A stretch of 64,000 nt of DNA from Sphagnum compactum (GCA_965153455.1 OZ234498.1:19034001-19098000); one strand, 5' to 3'. Counted from the stretch's first letter, positions 10,901 to 20,700 are shown. Numbers and translations are program-made. The notes: a model not told the origin generated them from the sequence alone.

Positions 10901-12734
10901 ATGAGGACCAAATGATAGAACTCAAGTCTCCTATTATTGAGAGCTTCAAGGTACTTACAAAGTCGTAACAAAAATACCAACAAATAACCTAGTACCAACA
11001 AGTTCCATCAAAGATTTAAATATAAAGCTTAATTCATCATTGTTCATGGATCTTGTTGCATGCATATAAACATTGTGGACAATTGAACGCAATGTATAAT
11101 TATGAAATTTTGTTATGTTTACTAAAATTTAATAGTGGCCTAGTTCCTTCTACAATGTTGCTTGAACTTTTGTTGTCAATTCTAGTAAATGTTTGAAGGT
11201 GTTGAACTTCAACCTTAGATGTTTGTTTCACTAGATTTTAAAGCAAATGTATTTACCAATGAAAGTTATTGATCTTTTGTAGGAGCTTGATGTAACAAAG
11301 GTGGATCCATCTACATACTTGGAGCTTGCAACAAAATTTTTCCACAAGATTGGAACCATGATTTCGTCGAAAAGTTCCGATTCAACACCAATCAACCAAC
11401 TCCAATGTCAATATTTATTTGACAAGCTCCTTGAGTCTTTGAAGGATGCAAAGGCATGCGTTCATGGTCTATCTTCCCCAAACATTCAAAGATCTCATCT
11501 TGTTTTGAAAAGCCTTACACAAACATGGAAGGAGGTGGAGATACTTGTTGGTGGTTGTTGTGATGCCCAATGGATCCAAGCAGCCATGATCTTGGCAAAT
11601 GCGAAGGAGCATTTTACGTCCTTGATTTTTAAATTGAGGTTGTACATGCAACTTTTTCAAAGCATTTCCAAGGAAGGAGGAACAAAGGAGTTTTTGATTC
11701 AGTTACAAGATCAAAAGTGGAATGATCCCAACATTGATGAGATAGCAGAAGAAGATCGACAACAGTTGTTGTTGAGATTGACCGAGGATGGGTCAATTGA
11801 TTCAACAAATCTCATCAAAAGATTACATCCTCCTATAATGATTGATGCATGGAAAGTGGCATATGAAAATGTTGAACGAGGGAATCAAATTGGAAAGGGA
11901 ACGTTTGCGACTGTGTACAAAGTCAAGTGGCTTGGGAAACAATTTGCAGAGAAACGTTTCAATGGAGCAGAAACTGAAGCTATGAAAAAAGAAATGTCTT
12001 TTCTTGTAGGATTGTCTCACCCAAACATTTTGCCCTTGTTTTGTGTTATCACTAGGGCTAATTCTTGTTCCCTTATTATAGAACTAATGGATCAAGATCT
12101 TCGTGCATTGATGGACCAAAGACAAGAGAACAAGGATTTAACCTATGATCCTCCATTCCAACTTCTTGAAGCGGTTGACATCATGTTGCAAGTAGCAGAA
12201 GGCATGCGTTACCTACATGTAAACAAGGTGGTTCATCGAGATTTGAAATCCATGAACATTCTTGTGAAATGTGAAGAACATGCAGGGCATGTCTATGCAA
12301 AAGTGGCTAACTTTGGGCTCTCCAAAGTAAAAGAAGCAAGTTGCACATATTCCAACATCACACTGAATCAAGGCACACCTCGATGGATGGCGCCAGAACT
12401 ATTCGGCATTTCAAAATACCTAAATGTTGGTACAAGTGAATCAAATTCACCATTAAAATATGATCCCTTCAAAGCTGACATCTACAGCTTTGGCATGGTG
12501 TGTTATGAGATTTTGACCGGCCTTGTCCCTTTTCACGGTTGCACATTAAAAGATCTTCGGGAAAGGATATTAAAGGAGGGATTGCGACCAACTCTACCTG
12601 AACATTGCCGTCCAGAATTGTATGAATTGATTACAACATGTTATCATTCTAACCCTGCCACACGACCTTCATTTGATGAAATATGTGTGAAGTTGAGACA
12701 TATTCTGTGCTCAATTTTGGTAGCTTGTGGATAA
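3485..12734 (+). CDS. LRR-Roc-COR protein with two tandem kinase domains (Roco family), copy 1
   Basis: Seven-exon gene, read as join 3485-4922, 5411-6696, 7227-7801, 8107-8215, 8549-10536, 10842-10950, 11283-12734, giving about 2318 residues with no frame break. Order: repetitive Cys/Asp/Thr N-terminus, RI-like leucine-rich repeats, Roc GTPase, COR domain, COR-like C-terminal segment, helical domain, kinase 1, a second COR-like segment, a second helical domain, kinase 2. Roco proteins (LRRK2, TORNADO1, Dictyostelium Rocos) are GTPase-regulated signalling proteins; LRRK2 and most Dictyostelium members also carry a kinase. I infer a cytoplasmic signalling or recognition role, with no signal peptide or membrane span seen. 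Kinase 1 keeps the glycine loop, HRD and DFG; kinase 2 has NFG. All boundaries are GT-AG. The 3' ends of exons 3 and 5 are the phase-2 choice at TGTGA/GTTTCAC and are uncertain. Some annotations may split this locus into two genes. Confidence 0.8.
3498..3694 (+). repeat. Coding minisatellite with alternating 35/37-bp units, copy 1
   Basis: The unit starts GTGATGGCAACTGTAGTGAA at 3498, 3533, 3570 and 3605, and as a diverged GTTTTGGCAACTG at 3642. Spacings are 35, 37, 35 and 37 bp, so successive units are read in alternate frames: one gives a peptide of the type SDGNCSEPDDT and the next VMATVVNQTTRF. The 72-bp dimer keeps the overall frame. Shorter repeats of the CSEPDDT codons follow. Confidence 0.9.
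5411..6696 (+). CDS. Roco gene 1, exon 2: Roc GTPase and COR domain
   Basis: Begins after TTTTATGTAG and completes the P-loop as GYPFAGKTTL when joined to exon 1. The G3 motif WDMAGQEEFH lies near 5594-5630, and a G4-like THADK lies near 5836-5850. After about 6040 the sequence becomes COR: GDILFFEDLDFIVVDVQWFC is the characteristic block, then LELCFE and a final FFCRLQ ending at a CTGCAG/GTGTGT donor in phase 0. The open frame runs 5' of the acceptor only because the intron happens to lack stops there. Confidence 0.88.
7227..8215 (+). CDS. Roco gene 1, exons 3 and 4: COR C-terminal-like segment and linker
   Basis: Exon 3 starts after TTATCCATGCAG at 7227 (phase 0, VLLHNKFHEPTNCMARE) and holds alternating strands and helices (VEIVVQYDSD, EALDIVH-like, GVVLLEGIV) that probably form the second COR subdomain; that assignment is an inference. 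Its donor is uncertain: a phase-2 site ending at 7801 is needed to enter exon 4 in frame, while a better consensus GTGAGT at 7798 would break the frame. Exon 4 (8107-8215, 109 bp) is a charged linker (GFLELNFKHMESAKKNKNP) ending at AAG/GTACTT. The same two exons recur downstream in the tandem unit. Confidence 0.65.
7251..12723 (+). repeat. 2.7-kb tandem duplication inside Roco gene 1
   Basis: Two consecutive units, about 7251-9985 and 9986-12723. Each runs from the codons for EPxNCMARE in the COR-like exon, through introns and the linker exon, to the kinase end near ILCSILV. Block A copy 2 has only one unit, which accounts for the 2.7-kb length difference between the blocks. The second unit resembles copy 2's exon 3 (EPNNCMARE, DEALDIVHNHV, SDQAILVEGLK) more than it resembles the first unit (EPTNCMARE, DDALDIVHDHV, SVQAVLVEDLK). 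Confidence 0.93.
8549..10536 (+). CDS. Roco gene 1, exon 5: helical domain + kinase 1 fused to second COR-like segment
   Basis: Starts after TTTTGTAG with ELDVTKVD (phase 0). A predicted all-helical region follows (about 170 residues, CCDAQWIQAAMILANAKEHF), then a protein kinase of TKL type: glycine loop GRGGSATV, beta-3 AEKCF lysine, VVHRDLKSMN, VADFGLSK (Asp codon 9578-9580), WMAPELF, PFKADIYSFGMVCYEILTG and RPSFDEIC. Two single-codon deletions relative to the other kinases (SPLKYPF, RILEGLRPT) keep the frame. At 9984-9986 the end ILCSILV runs directly into EPNNCMARE instead of ACG-stop. It then stays open through the COR-like segment. Without splicing the frame would stop at 10600. Confidence 0.85.
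10842..12734 (+). CDS. Roco gene 1, exons 6 and 7: linker, helical domain and kinase 2 (NFG)
   Basis: Exon 6 (10842-10950, 109 bp) repeats exon 4. Exon 7 (11283-12734) repeats the helical domain and kinase and ends ILCSILVACG-stop. The kinase has the glycine loop GKGTFATV, beta-3 lysine AEKRF, HRDLKSMN, WMAPELF and PFKADIYSFG. The DFG motif reads VANFGLSK: codon 12309-12311 is AAC where the other two kinases have GAC. Loss of this aspartate, which binds magnesium, normally abolishes or greatly lowers phosphotransfer. I infer a pseudokinase or regulatory second domain. Confidence 0.85.
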
Positions 12735-13246
12735 TTGTGATCCTTATTTAATCTTGGTAAATAGATTTTTATGGTATAGCGGTCTTCGTTTTGCCTTGGT
12801 TTGTTGTTGTCGAACCTGGTTTTGGGGAGTTCTCCCAGAAATAGACAGAGAGAGAGTGTAGAACAGCAGCAGTGCTGGTGATCGGGGGGTGATAAGTATT
12901 GGAAGCGGCGGTGGTGATGAGAGGAGAGTGAAGCTCTGGCTGGCTGAAACAGCAGGAAAAGTGCGGTGTTTTTCCTTCAAGGAATTCATTCATGTTGGCT
13001 TGTGGAATGGAGGAGGAGAATAAGAAGAAGAAGAGGAGGAGTTGTTCTTAGCTGCTGCAGTAACAGGAAATTTGTGCGTGAAGACGAAGAAAAAGAAGAT
13101 GGGTAGGTCAGGGAGAGTAGCTTCTCGCGTTTGCTCCACACTTGAGCTCCGGATGAGTCTTCCCCACGCGCCTTCTTCTTCAATGGCGCTTACGCTTCCA
13201 CCACCTCCCAGCTCTGGTAACATTTGCTCTCATCTCCAAGCCGCCA
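12735..13246 (+). other. Spacer between Roco gene 1 and WW-domain gene
   Basis: About 510 bp holding the 3' end of the Roco transcript and the leader or promoter of the WW-domain gene. GAGAGA and CAGCAG-rich stretches (12845-12880, 13010-13050) resemble GA-rich plant 5' leaders. An upstream ATG frame from 13042 runs to 13467 but does not enter the WW exon in this copy because of a 1-bp indel. Confidence 0.4.
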
Positions 13247-14205
13247 ATGTGCAGCAACTCCACTACAGCTCCACATCCGTCTCCCGATATGTCGCGACAA
13301 ACCCCCCCGCCACCAGCAGCGAGTGTGAAGAAGAAGTCACAGCCGTGGCCGCAAGACGTGTTTCAGTTTATGCGCCAACATGTAGAGGTGCTGCTGCTGC
13401 CCTCCTCTCACAGCAGCAACAGCAGCACCAGCACTGGAGGCAAGGAGAAACGCGACTGCCGAGGTAGAAATGAGCAAGGAGAGGCCCCGCTCGAGAAGAA
13501 CCAGCGACGACGTGCTGCGACTACTGAATCTGGTTCAGGGATCGAGGTGGAGCTGCGTGCGCAATCACCTCTGCCAGAGGATTGGGAACAGTTCTTGGAT
13601 CTGAAGGTAAGAAGGATACGTGCAGCTTGTGCAAGACTGGTGCAGGTCGCGAGATCTACAACAAACCTCGGCCAATGTCTTTGAGCTTTCTCTAACGACT
13701 TAAAGGCGTTGTTGTTCCTGTTTCTTTGTGACAGACGGGTGAGCTTTTCTACTTCCACCGGGGTTCATGCAAACGAGCCAAGACGGATCCCCGAGAGCTT
13801 GTTCGCCAAGCGGACGAATCCATGCGAGCTCTTGTGCTGAAAGCAGCTCAGGCTCCAAGCTTCTTCTTCACACCCAAGGAGGACGACGACGACGATGATG
13901 ATTCTCCGACGAGGAATGAGACTGCTGCTGCTGCAACTGCACCTGCATTAGATCACATCGCTGCTACGTGTGCAGACGCGCAAATTGCTTCCTCTCAGAC
14001 GGATAGTCGGTGTTTGGAAGAAGAAGCAAGCGAGTCTTCTCACGCTGCATCGCCCAGTAGGGAGGAGGAGGAGGTGGAATCTGCGAACAGCCAAGAAAAA
14101 TGCAGCAAGAGAAAATCTGATGAACATCCAGAGGAGAAAAGCAACAGATGTCCAAGCTGTGGAGACCCCCTTGCATGCAGATCATCACAGAGATGGATAG
14201 AGTGA
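13247..14205 (+). CDS. WW-domain protein, CFL1-like, copy 1
   Basis: Two exons, 13247-13606 and 13735-14205, about 276 residues. Joining CTGAAG/GTAAGA to TTTGTGACAG/ACGGGT in phase 0 builds a WW-like domain across the intron (SPLPEDWEQFLDLK + TGELFYFHRGS...KTDPR). The motif WEQFLDLKTGE is typical of the plant CURLY FLAG LEAF1-type family, known as nuclear regulators of cuticle and epidermal development. Downstream are an acidic run (EDDDDDDD) and a C-terminal CPSCGDPLAC. The start at 13247 is shared with copy 2. The middle of exon 1 reads a different frame from copy 2 because of 14-, 3- and 1-bp indels that sum to 18. Family assignment is firm for the WW region and weak elsewhere. Confidence 0.72.
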
Positions 14206-15546
14206 TTGGGGTTTGTGGGGAGGAGGTGGAATGTGACATGGGGTTTTGCTTAGTGTCATGGTCAGGAAAAAGCCAATGACAATGACTCTAAGCAGAGCTG
14301 TGGTGAGAAGAAGAAGAAGAAGAGTCTCAGCAGCAGCAGCAGCAGCAGGAGGGAGAAAGCTCTGAAGAGACTGACTACTGATGCCACCAAGGCCCCCCAC
14401 TCCTGGCTAGCTCCACACCCACCACCAAAATCCCTGCCCTCACCATTTTGCTTAGAACCATTCTCAGGAAAAAGACAATGATAATGTCTCTAAGTAGAGG
14501 GGAAGTTTAGCACCTCTGAAGCCTGCGTCAGGGCTATGCTTTGCTAAGCAAAGCAAAACTCAAGACAAAGAAAATTTGGAGAGAGAGCAACCATGAGAAG
14601 AAGAGGATTTTGGGAAGGACCTGTTTAGAAAGAGAAAAATGTGGGAAGGAAGCATATGAGAAGACATTTATTTAAGAGGAGGATGCACACACACACATGA
14701 ACACTTTCTTGTTTGTCCAAATCCCATCCTTCCAAGTGCAAGAAGCTTGCATTTTGGCCCACTTGGATGGTACTGTATTTTTACAAAAGATGTCAATTTG
14801 CAGTTAGTGGGAGACACCTTGTCTTCCGTGACCTCATTCATGTTCCTTGTAGTTTCTGATTCATTGTTTGTGTCTGTTTATCCAGGTTTTGCAAACTCAT
14901 TCAGCCCTTAGTTGCCAGTAGCATCACAAATCTTGGCATCCATTATGGATACATTGTCCATTGTCCTGTGTCTTCTATAACCTCACAAGCATGCAAACAC
15001 AAAGCTTATTGCAGCTTGAATGAGGATTCTAAGTACTTTTAAAATTAGCTATGTCTCCTGAGTGCTATCCAACATTGTGGCTGAGTCTTTCTAGCACTTC
15101 CAGAAATCAAACAGAAACTCACACCCCAGAAGCATAGTCCAGATACAGGAAATCTTACAAGTCACTGCTCAAAAGACTACACACCAGATAAGCTCATACA
15201 TGTTCATGTTGCATAGTTGGGGTGCAGTCATCAATTCTACACTCCCAGGTGATTAGATTCAAGAGCTATCGGATTTTATGTTTCTGATCCATGCCTCCAA
15301 GAGCAAGCAACACATAGGAAATCTGGTCAGACCACAAATACAGGGCTCAAGAGTAAAGCTCTTCACACACAAAGGGATTTACAATCACAATGATAAGAAC
15401 CCCTTCTTCTAGATCAATACAACCTTGCCCAAGTTTGTAAGTCAGACTGAACATCAGTCATGCATGAATTACAGGTCCTGCACTGGCATATACTGTAGTC
15501 CACTTAAGGTTTAGTCCTTCAAGCAATTGTAAGAGATGTGTGTTTT
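14206..15546. other. 3' flank of WW gene, end of block A copy 1
   Basis: No convincing ORF. The first part is probably the 3' untranslated region of the WW gene; it contains an AAG/CAG microsatellite (about 14306-14350). A perfect inverted repeat lies at 14537-14555 and a CA run near 14688. The stretch is repeated at 44670-45958 with scattered substitutions and small indels. Confidence 0.5.
14537..14555. repeat. Perfect 9-bp inverted repeat
   Basis: TGCTTTGCT and its reverse complement AGCAAAGCA are separated by one base. The same palindrome is kept at 44953-44971 in block A copy 2. It may be a small hairpin in a 3' untranslated region; no function is implied. Confidence 0.6.
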
Positions 15547-16844
15547 TGGAAATGTTTTACTCAATATTCAAGCATGCTAAAACAAAGCATACTTTCATGA
15601 GCAAAATGCAGGTGACAAGTAGACAGTGGAGCTTCAGCTCAATGTTCCCAATTGAATGAATGAGAAATGACGGTTACTGGTCACATGTGTTCTTGTGAAA
15701 GTGACCCATGACCTCAACACTTACAGCAATAAGCAACTGTGGAGTCAAGCATCATCATGAAAACCACCAGAAAGATCAGGGAATTGAATGAATGTCAAGG
15801 AAAGTACTCTAACTTGTGCGTTGAATTATTTTACTGTAACTCTCTTGTGCCATTCATGTCAATTCTTCAACATGGTTTGGCCTTACATGTGAATTACAAC
15901 TAATTGTTAAATGGATCACAATAGGTGCAAGGCATTACCATATATCCAAGCACAACTTTCACCCAATATATTAATGAAATTATTACCATAGCCTAAGGTC
16001 AACTTCCACATTAACAAAACATTTTTTTCTCCAAAAAGCAATTTGTTTATTAAATTTGGAATTATTTCTTTTCATGATATACAATACTATACTATGATAT
16101 TGTCCATATGAATAGTGGAATTATTTTTATCATAGGGCTTGTAATAATATTGACAGGTTTCAACACCTTAACTTTAGATTTTCACTCTTGAAGGTATTAT
16201 TTATTGACACAAACTAATTCCTAAAAGATCTAGATAGAGGGAAAAAAAAACACATTGGTATTTGCCAAAATTGTTGAGAATTGAATTCTCAACTTGTCGC
16301 AAACTCTTCATTGTTCCAACCATTGGATTATTACTATAAAATCACGGCTTGAAAGATATTTTGTAAAAATTTTGAAATTTTAGAATGTTAAATTTAGGGT
16401 TGCCAAAATGCATTTTCTAAACTAAATAAATATTTAGCAAAGAAGTGCCAAACACCTGCTGTTGGTATGCTAATGCTTGTCTTGGCTCATGTCACAATTG
16501 AAGTGGAATATAGTCCTAGTGATTAATGTAGGAGTGGGCGAGCTTTTGTGTGATTTATGTACATCAACTTGCTAGACTAGGTGATCAAAAGAGCCTTATA
16601 CACATGTCCCCTTCTATGGAATAACAGAAAGGTCACACTTGTGCTAAGCATGGCGCCATTCATATTCTTCCAACAAAAAATTAATATCTTTCATACATTT
16701 TGGGATTTTTGGAATTTTGGTGAGACAATGACCGTTAGATGAAGAAAAACATTTGTTTAAATTTATTTGCATTTAGATATGATTGTTAAAACATGTGGAG
16801 TTTACCAATTGACCCTAGATTCAATTGTTCATGCTACACCTCAC

Positions 16845-17066
16845 ATCTTGAGTTCAATTAATTGTCCATGCGGGATCTCGAGCCCTAAGTCCATGGAAAA
16901 CAAAGACAAATGCTCAAAGCTTAGCCCATGCGAAAAGCTCAAATTGGATGTAAAAATCTTGAGTTCGATTAATTGTCCACGCGTGATCTCTAGCCCTAAG
17001 TCCATGGAAAACAAAGACAAATGTTCAAAGCTTAGCCCATGCAAAAAGCTCAAATTGGATGTAAAA
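16845..17066. repeat. 111-bp tandem duplication (two units)
   Basis: Units 16845-16955 and 16956-17066 both begin ATCTTGAGTTC and contain CCCTAAGTCCATGGAAAAC and AGCTCAAATTGGATGTAAAA. They are near-identical by eye. The period is a multiple of three, which is why an open frame persists across it, but no protein family is recognised. Confidence 0.9.
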
Positions 17067-17380
17067 AGCTTAAGCCTTCCACTAAACTCAGTCTTGCTGC
17101 AAAACGCACATGCTTCATGTAGAAATGCCAAGCCCAAGTATGCATAAACAATTGGATAAACTCCATGTGTTTTAACAACTAGGTATATCTTTAAAATGTT
17201 TGATGATTTTAGAGTTATTTGCAATTCATCAAACATTTTTCTTGGCCTACATATCATTCTCTTTTAAGAATTCCAAGATTCCCAATATCTACCAAAAAAT
17301 TAAATTCCTATTGGACACACCTGGATGGCCTAGGCCTTTTTGCTATTCCACACCTCTCCATCAAGTCTTGTGCTTGCTAT

Positions 17381-17518
17381 TCACCACATGCTTGGATTTG
17401 TTGATCTTGGCTGAAATTTTCCAAATATTTCATAAGATAAAAGTCTTATTCACCACATGCTTGGAATTGTTGATCCTTGGCTGAAATTTTCCAAATATTT
17501 CATAAGATAAAAGTCTTA
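17381..17518. repeat. 69-bp tandem duplication (two units)
   Basis: Units 17381-17449 and 17450-17518 share TCACCACATGCTTGGA, TTGGCTGAAATTTTCC and AAGATAAAAGTCTTA. Only a few positions differ between the units. Confidence 0.9.
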
Positions 17519-17611
17519 GTAGGCTGATTTCTTCCAAGGTTTGTATTTTCAAACCCATATTATATGTCCAAACATGATTTTCATGACTACACACATATGA
17601 GTCGAAGAGGA

Positions 17612-17667
17612 CCCATTGTTTATGCCATTTTGGCATGAACAACTACAAAAATGGTATAAACAATGGG
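17612..17667. repeat. Hairpin with about 20-bp stem
   Basis: CCCATTGTTTATGCCATTTT (17612-17631) pairs with AAAATGGTATAAACAATGGG (17648-17667) across a loop of about 16 bases, with one G-T position. A second short inverted segment (TTGGCATGAA / TTCATGCCAA) nearby suggests a larger folded or TIR-like structure. Confidence 0.75.
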
Positions 17668-17768
17668 TTTGATTCATGCCAAAATTACAAAAAAATAAAT
17701 CATCATGTTTTCAATCATATTTTCATTATCATGAAAGTCACGTTTTGACAAGCATATATATATAATAA

Positions 17769-20700
17769 GGATCTTTGATCGACCTCAATTTGCAAATTTG
17801 CTTAAGGTTCATCCTTGCTTGGCCTGATGCGAATGCCCCTACTTGAATATTATAACAAGTTTTAAGCAAGTGAGGGAGTTTGGGAAGCTAGTGGGTTCTG
17901 GTGTGTATAGCTACATTTTGAAATTTTAGTACATAGCACCCTTGCTATGTGGGTCACAAAACCCAATTTTCAAAACATGCAAATATGAAACCTATGCACA
18001 TGAAAATTTATGGCAGACAATTAATTGGTATAATTTTAGTTCATAATCTTTCATTTATCACATGATTGCACACCTCATTTCACAGCAAAAGCCTACTAGC
18101 ACACTTTGTGATACGCATCAAGACCTTACCATTGCACACCTACATATTTTTAGACTCAAGGAACTCAACATTCTTTTTTTTTGGCCAAAAAGAAAAGGGT
18201 CTGCAAATGGCCAAAGGGAAACTTTTCGAAAAATCTAGCAAATCTTCTAGGAAAGAAGTTTTGGGTTCACTGAATTTAGAGAATGGATCCTATTTTTGTC
18301 CCAAAACATTGGGTAGTCAGATTCCTATTTTTGTTTCCACTTTGCATCTTTCATCTCTAGACAAATTTGGCTAAGTCTGTTTATGGACAACGAATACCAA
18401 TCCACCTACTTCACAAACTTAAGAAAAAACCTTGCTTTTATGTTTCAAATTTTAGACCTAAAATGGGAAGTTTAAAATGACAAATTTAAATGACAAATTC
18501 CAAATCATAAAGGCATATCTTTTTTATCTTGTAAAATCAAGGGGTTAAACTAATTTCCCTATTCTGGGTCAATCTCATTGAAAATACATATTCTTAGGCA
18601 TAAGAATTGGAAAGCATTTGCCCCCTTCCTTAACCCCAATTACACATCTTTTGCCAACTCATTTTTTGAGCTATATATTCCTCGTGTGAAAGGGATAGAG
18701 TTAGTATTTAGTTTATTCTTTTAGTTTATTCCCTTTTTCATGTCTGTCAGAATGCATCTTCAGAGGCAGAGCCAATTAAGTGTGTAGTGTATTTCACAGT
18801 AGAGAGTCTACAACGATCGTCGGTAGGTGTGTGAGGCAGCCTTTTCTTTTTACTCGGGAAATTTCGCCAGAATGCGAAATTATAAAATAAAAAAATCGAA
18901 ATTCATGTGTTTTAACTTTTGGAGGTCTTGAATCGCCAAAAGTGAGAAATAATTTGTAAAAGAATCGCCAGATTTTATATTTGGTTTTCAGTGTGTAACC
19001 AAGTATATAGAAGGATGATTAAAAGATTTAGAGTTTATATCTGGTTTCTAGCCAGATTTGGCTAAATCTTCCTAGGGATCATCGCCAATTTTTCTACATC
19101 TTCCTATGGATGATCGCCATTCTGACTCCAAAAGAAATTTCTTGAGAAAAAGACTGGTGTGAGGTTAAGTGGGTACTGGGGACTATTGTGGCATTCTGTT
19201 CATTCAGTCTGCTGGCATTGAAAAATTAGGCCATTTCTGAATCTTCTTTAAGAAGCCTAATAAGTTACTTCCTTTTTCTCTGACAAACAAAGCATGGCAA
19301 ACACGCTGGCCCTGCAAATAGATAAAATGTTGTACATCTACCCACTGTGTCCACACTCTGAACACCAAAAAAAGTCCGTTCCAATCTAAATTGTCTAAAC
19401 ACTTTCACCAATGAAACCGGTTCACCTAATCTGAAACTGGTTCTAATAAGGTAAAACTTCCGAAAGTTGATCCAATGCGATAGTCCCTGTCCCTGTGGGG
19501 CCAGTGACCAACAAAACAATTGTACCAGTGCAGCCTAGCTGAATTATGGCATCAACTAGTGTTGGCAGCTTCTCTGATTTTACGTGTTAAGTGTTAAAAC
19601 CGGACGTTAAGGGTAAGATTGAAAAACTAGATCTATTTCTGACTCTCCCTTAACAAGCTTACATCCTTTAACTGACAAACAAAGTAAATGTACCACTGCA
19701 TGTTTGCCAAAGTACGGTGTCAACCAGTGTCCATAGGTTCTTAGGTCGTACTTGTAAAAACCGAAGGTTAACGGTATAGTTCTTGTGACCCAGACCCAAA
19801 TCGGCTTGCTTTTGATGGAATCTGGAGTTCAGATCAGACTGTGTGTGGAACTAGTCTTTTGCTAGAACCAAGACTCGAAATTTGAATCCTGGGGATCATA
19901 GCCAGTTTCTCTACATCTCACTATGGCCGATCGCCACTTTGGCTCCGACAGAAAATTCTTAGAAAAAAGGGCTGGTGACCAGGTATGGATAGGTCCTGGG
20001 TGGCAGGCTCACAATTTATGAATAAGGTTGTCAGTGCTGCACATGGTAGACTTCATGCAATGTGAAATTATTTGAAGTGTGACCAGCAATTGAACGAACA
20101 CTCATAACTTAGACACAATAATCTCCTACCGATTTGTTTGCAGAATTTGTACTTGAGAGTCTTCATCAATGTGCTACATAATTTCTTGCAAAAAATCGGT
20201 ACACTCCAGAGGCAGTAACATTAGACGTGCCCACTGCCCATGGTTGTAAATGCAGTCAGTACAAGGGGACTGTTGTAATGTCTTTTTTCTCCTGTCTGCC
20301 CTCTGCCCGGATGTTCTTTACCTCGTCATTGCCTTTTGGGGACCTGTAGTGGAGGTCGGCCTTTGTCAAGAAAAAGAAAACACAATTCCCTCCCACTGAC
20401 TAGGAGGGAAATTATGTTTTGTAAAGCTTTGACTAGCTAGTGTAAAAAACAGGGGCCAGGTCTTTATGGTTCCATGTACTACTAGGGGGTATGTAACATG
20501 GGTGCAATGCGAATTATCTGGGTATTAGAAAAGCTGAATGAGGCAAAAGGTAGATCAGGGAAAAAAAGGTTGCATGAGTACTCTTCAGTTAATGCTCCAT
20601 ATATAATGTTAGGTTGCGAAAGTTGGAGACCTTTATAAAAGTGGTCAGGTGACTAAACGGCCTTCACAATTGCTCATGCTTCAGCTTTGAAAACTTTGTA

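Larger units (their letters stand above)
1..15546. repeat. Segmental duplication block A, copy 1
   Basis: This stretch is repeated in the same orientation and order at 33127-45958. Both copies hold a long-TIR element, a SINE, a Roco gene and a WW-domain gene, and they are close to identical over long runs by eye. Copy 1 is about 2.7 kb longer because of an internal tandem duplication inside its Roco gene. Homology stops abruptly after the shared run ending at 15546 / 45958, where the two copies go on into unrelated sequence. The left end lies beyond the window. Confidence 0.95.
15547..17768. other. Unique spacer between block A copy 1 and array B
   Basis: I see no gene. Sequence is AT-rich and not repeated elsewhere in the window. 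It contains two short tandem duplications (16845-17066 and 17381-17518) and one strong hairpin (17612-17667), given separately. Short open frames here are probably chance, including the 126-codon frame over the 111-bp repeat. Confidence 0.5.

Noticed and set aside
16767-17147. 126-codon ORF over the 111-bp duplication as a gene
   Set aside because: The frame survives only because the duplicated unit is a multiple of three; no family, no splice context, no second copy.
18066-18374. ORFs recurring in each array B unit (about 18170, 22266 and 26419)
   Set aside because: They recur only because the DNA is repeated; lengths and starts differ among units and the peptide has no recognisable domain.
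19440-19530. Minus-strand peptide resembling a Walker A motif (VTGPTGTG) in array B
   Set aside because: The lysine and Thr/Ser expected after GTG are absent, the frame is broken soon after, and the second version near 21060-21100 changes further. Likely a chance or very old remnant.
20384-20470. Helitron 3' end (hairpin followed by CTAG)
   Set aside because: The CTAG lies about 30 bases past the hairpin instead of the usual 10 or so, and no matching 5' TC end at an A/T target was found.
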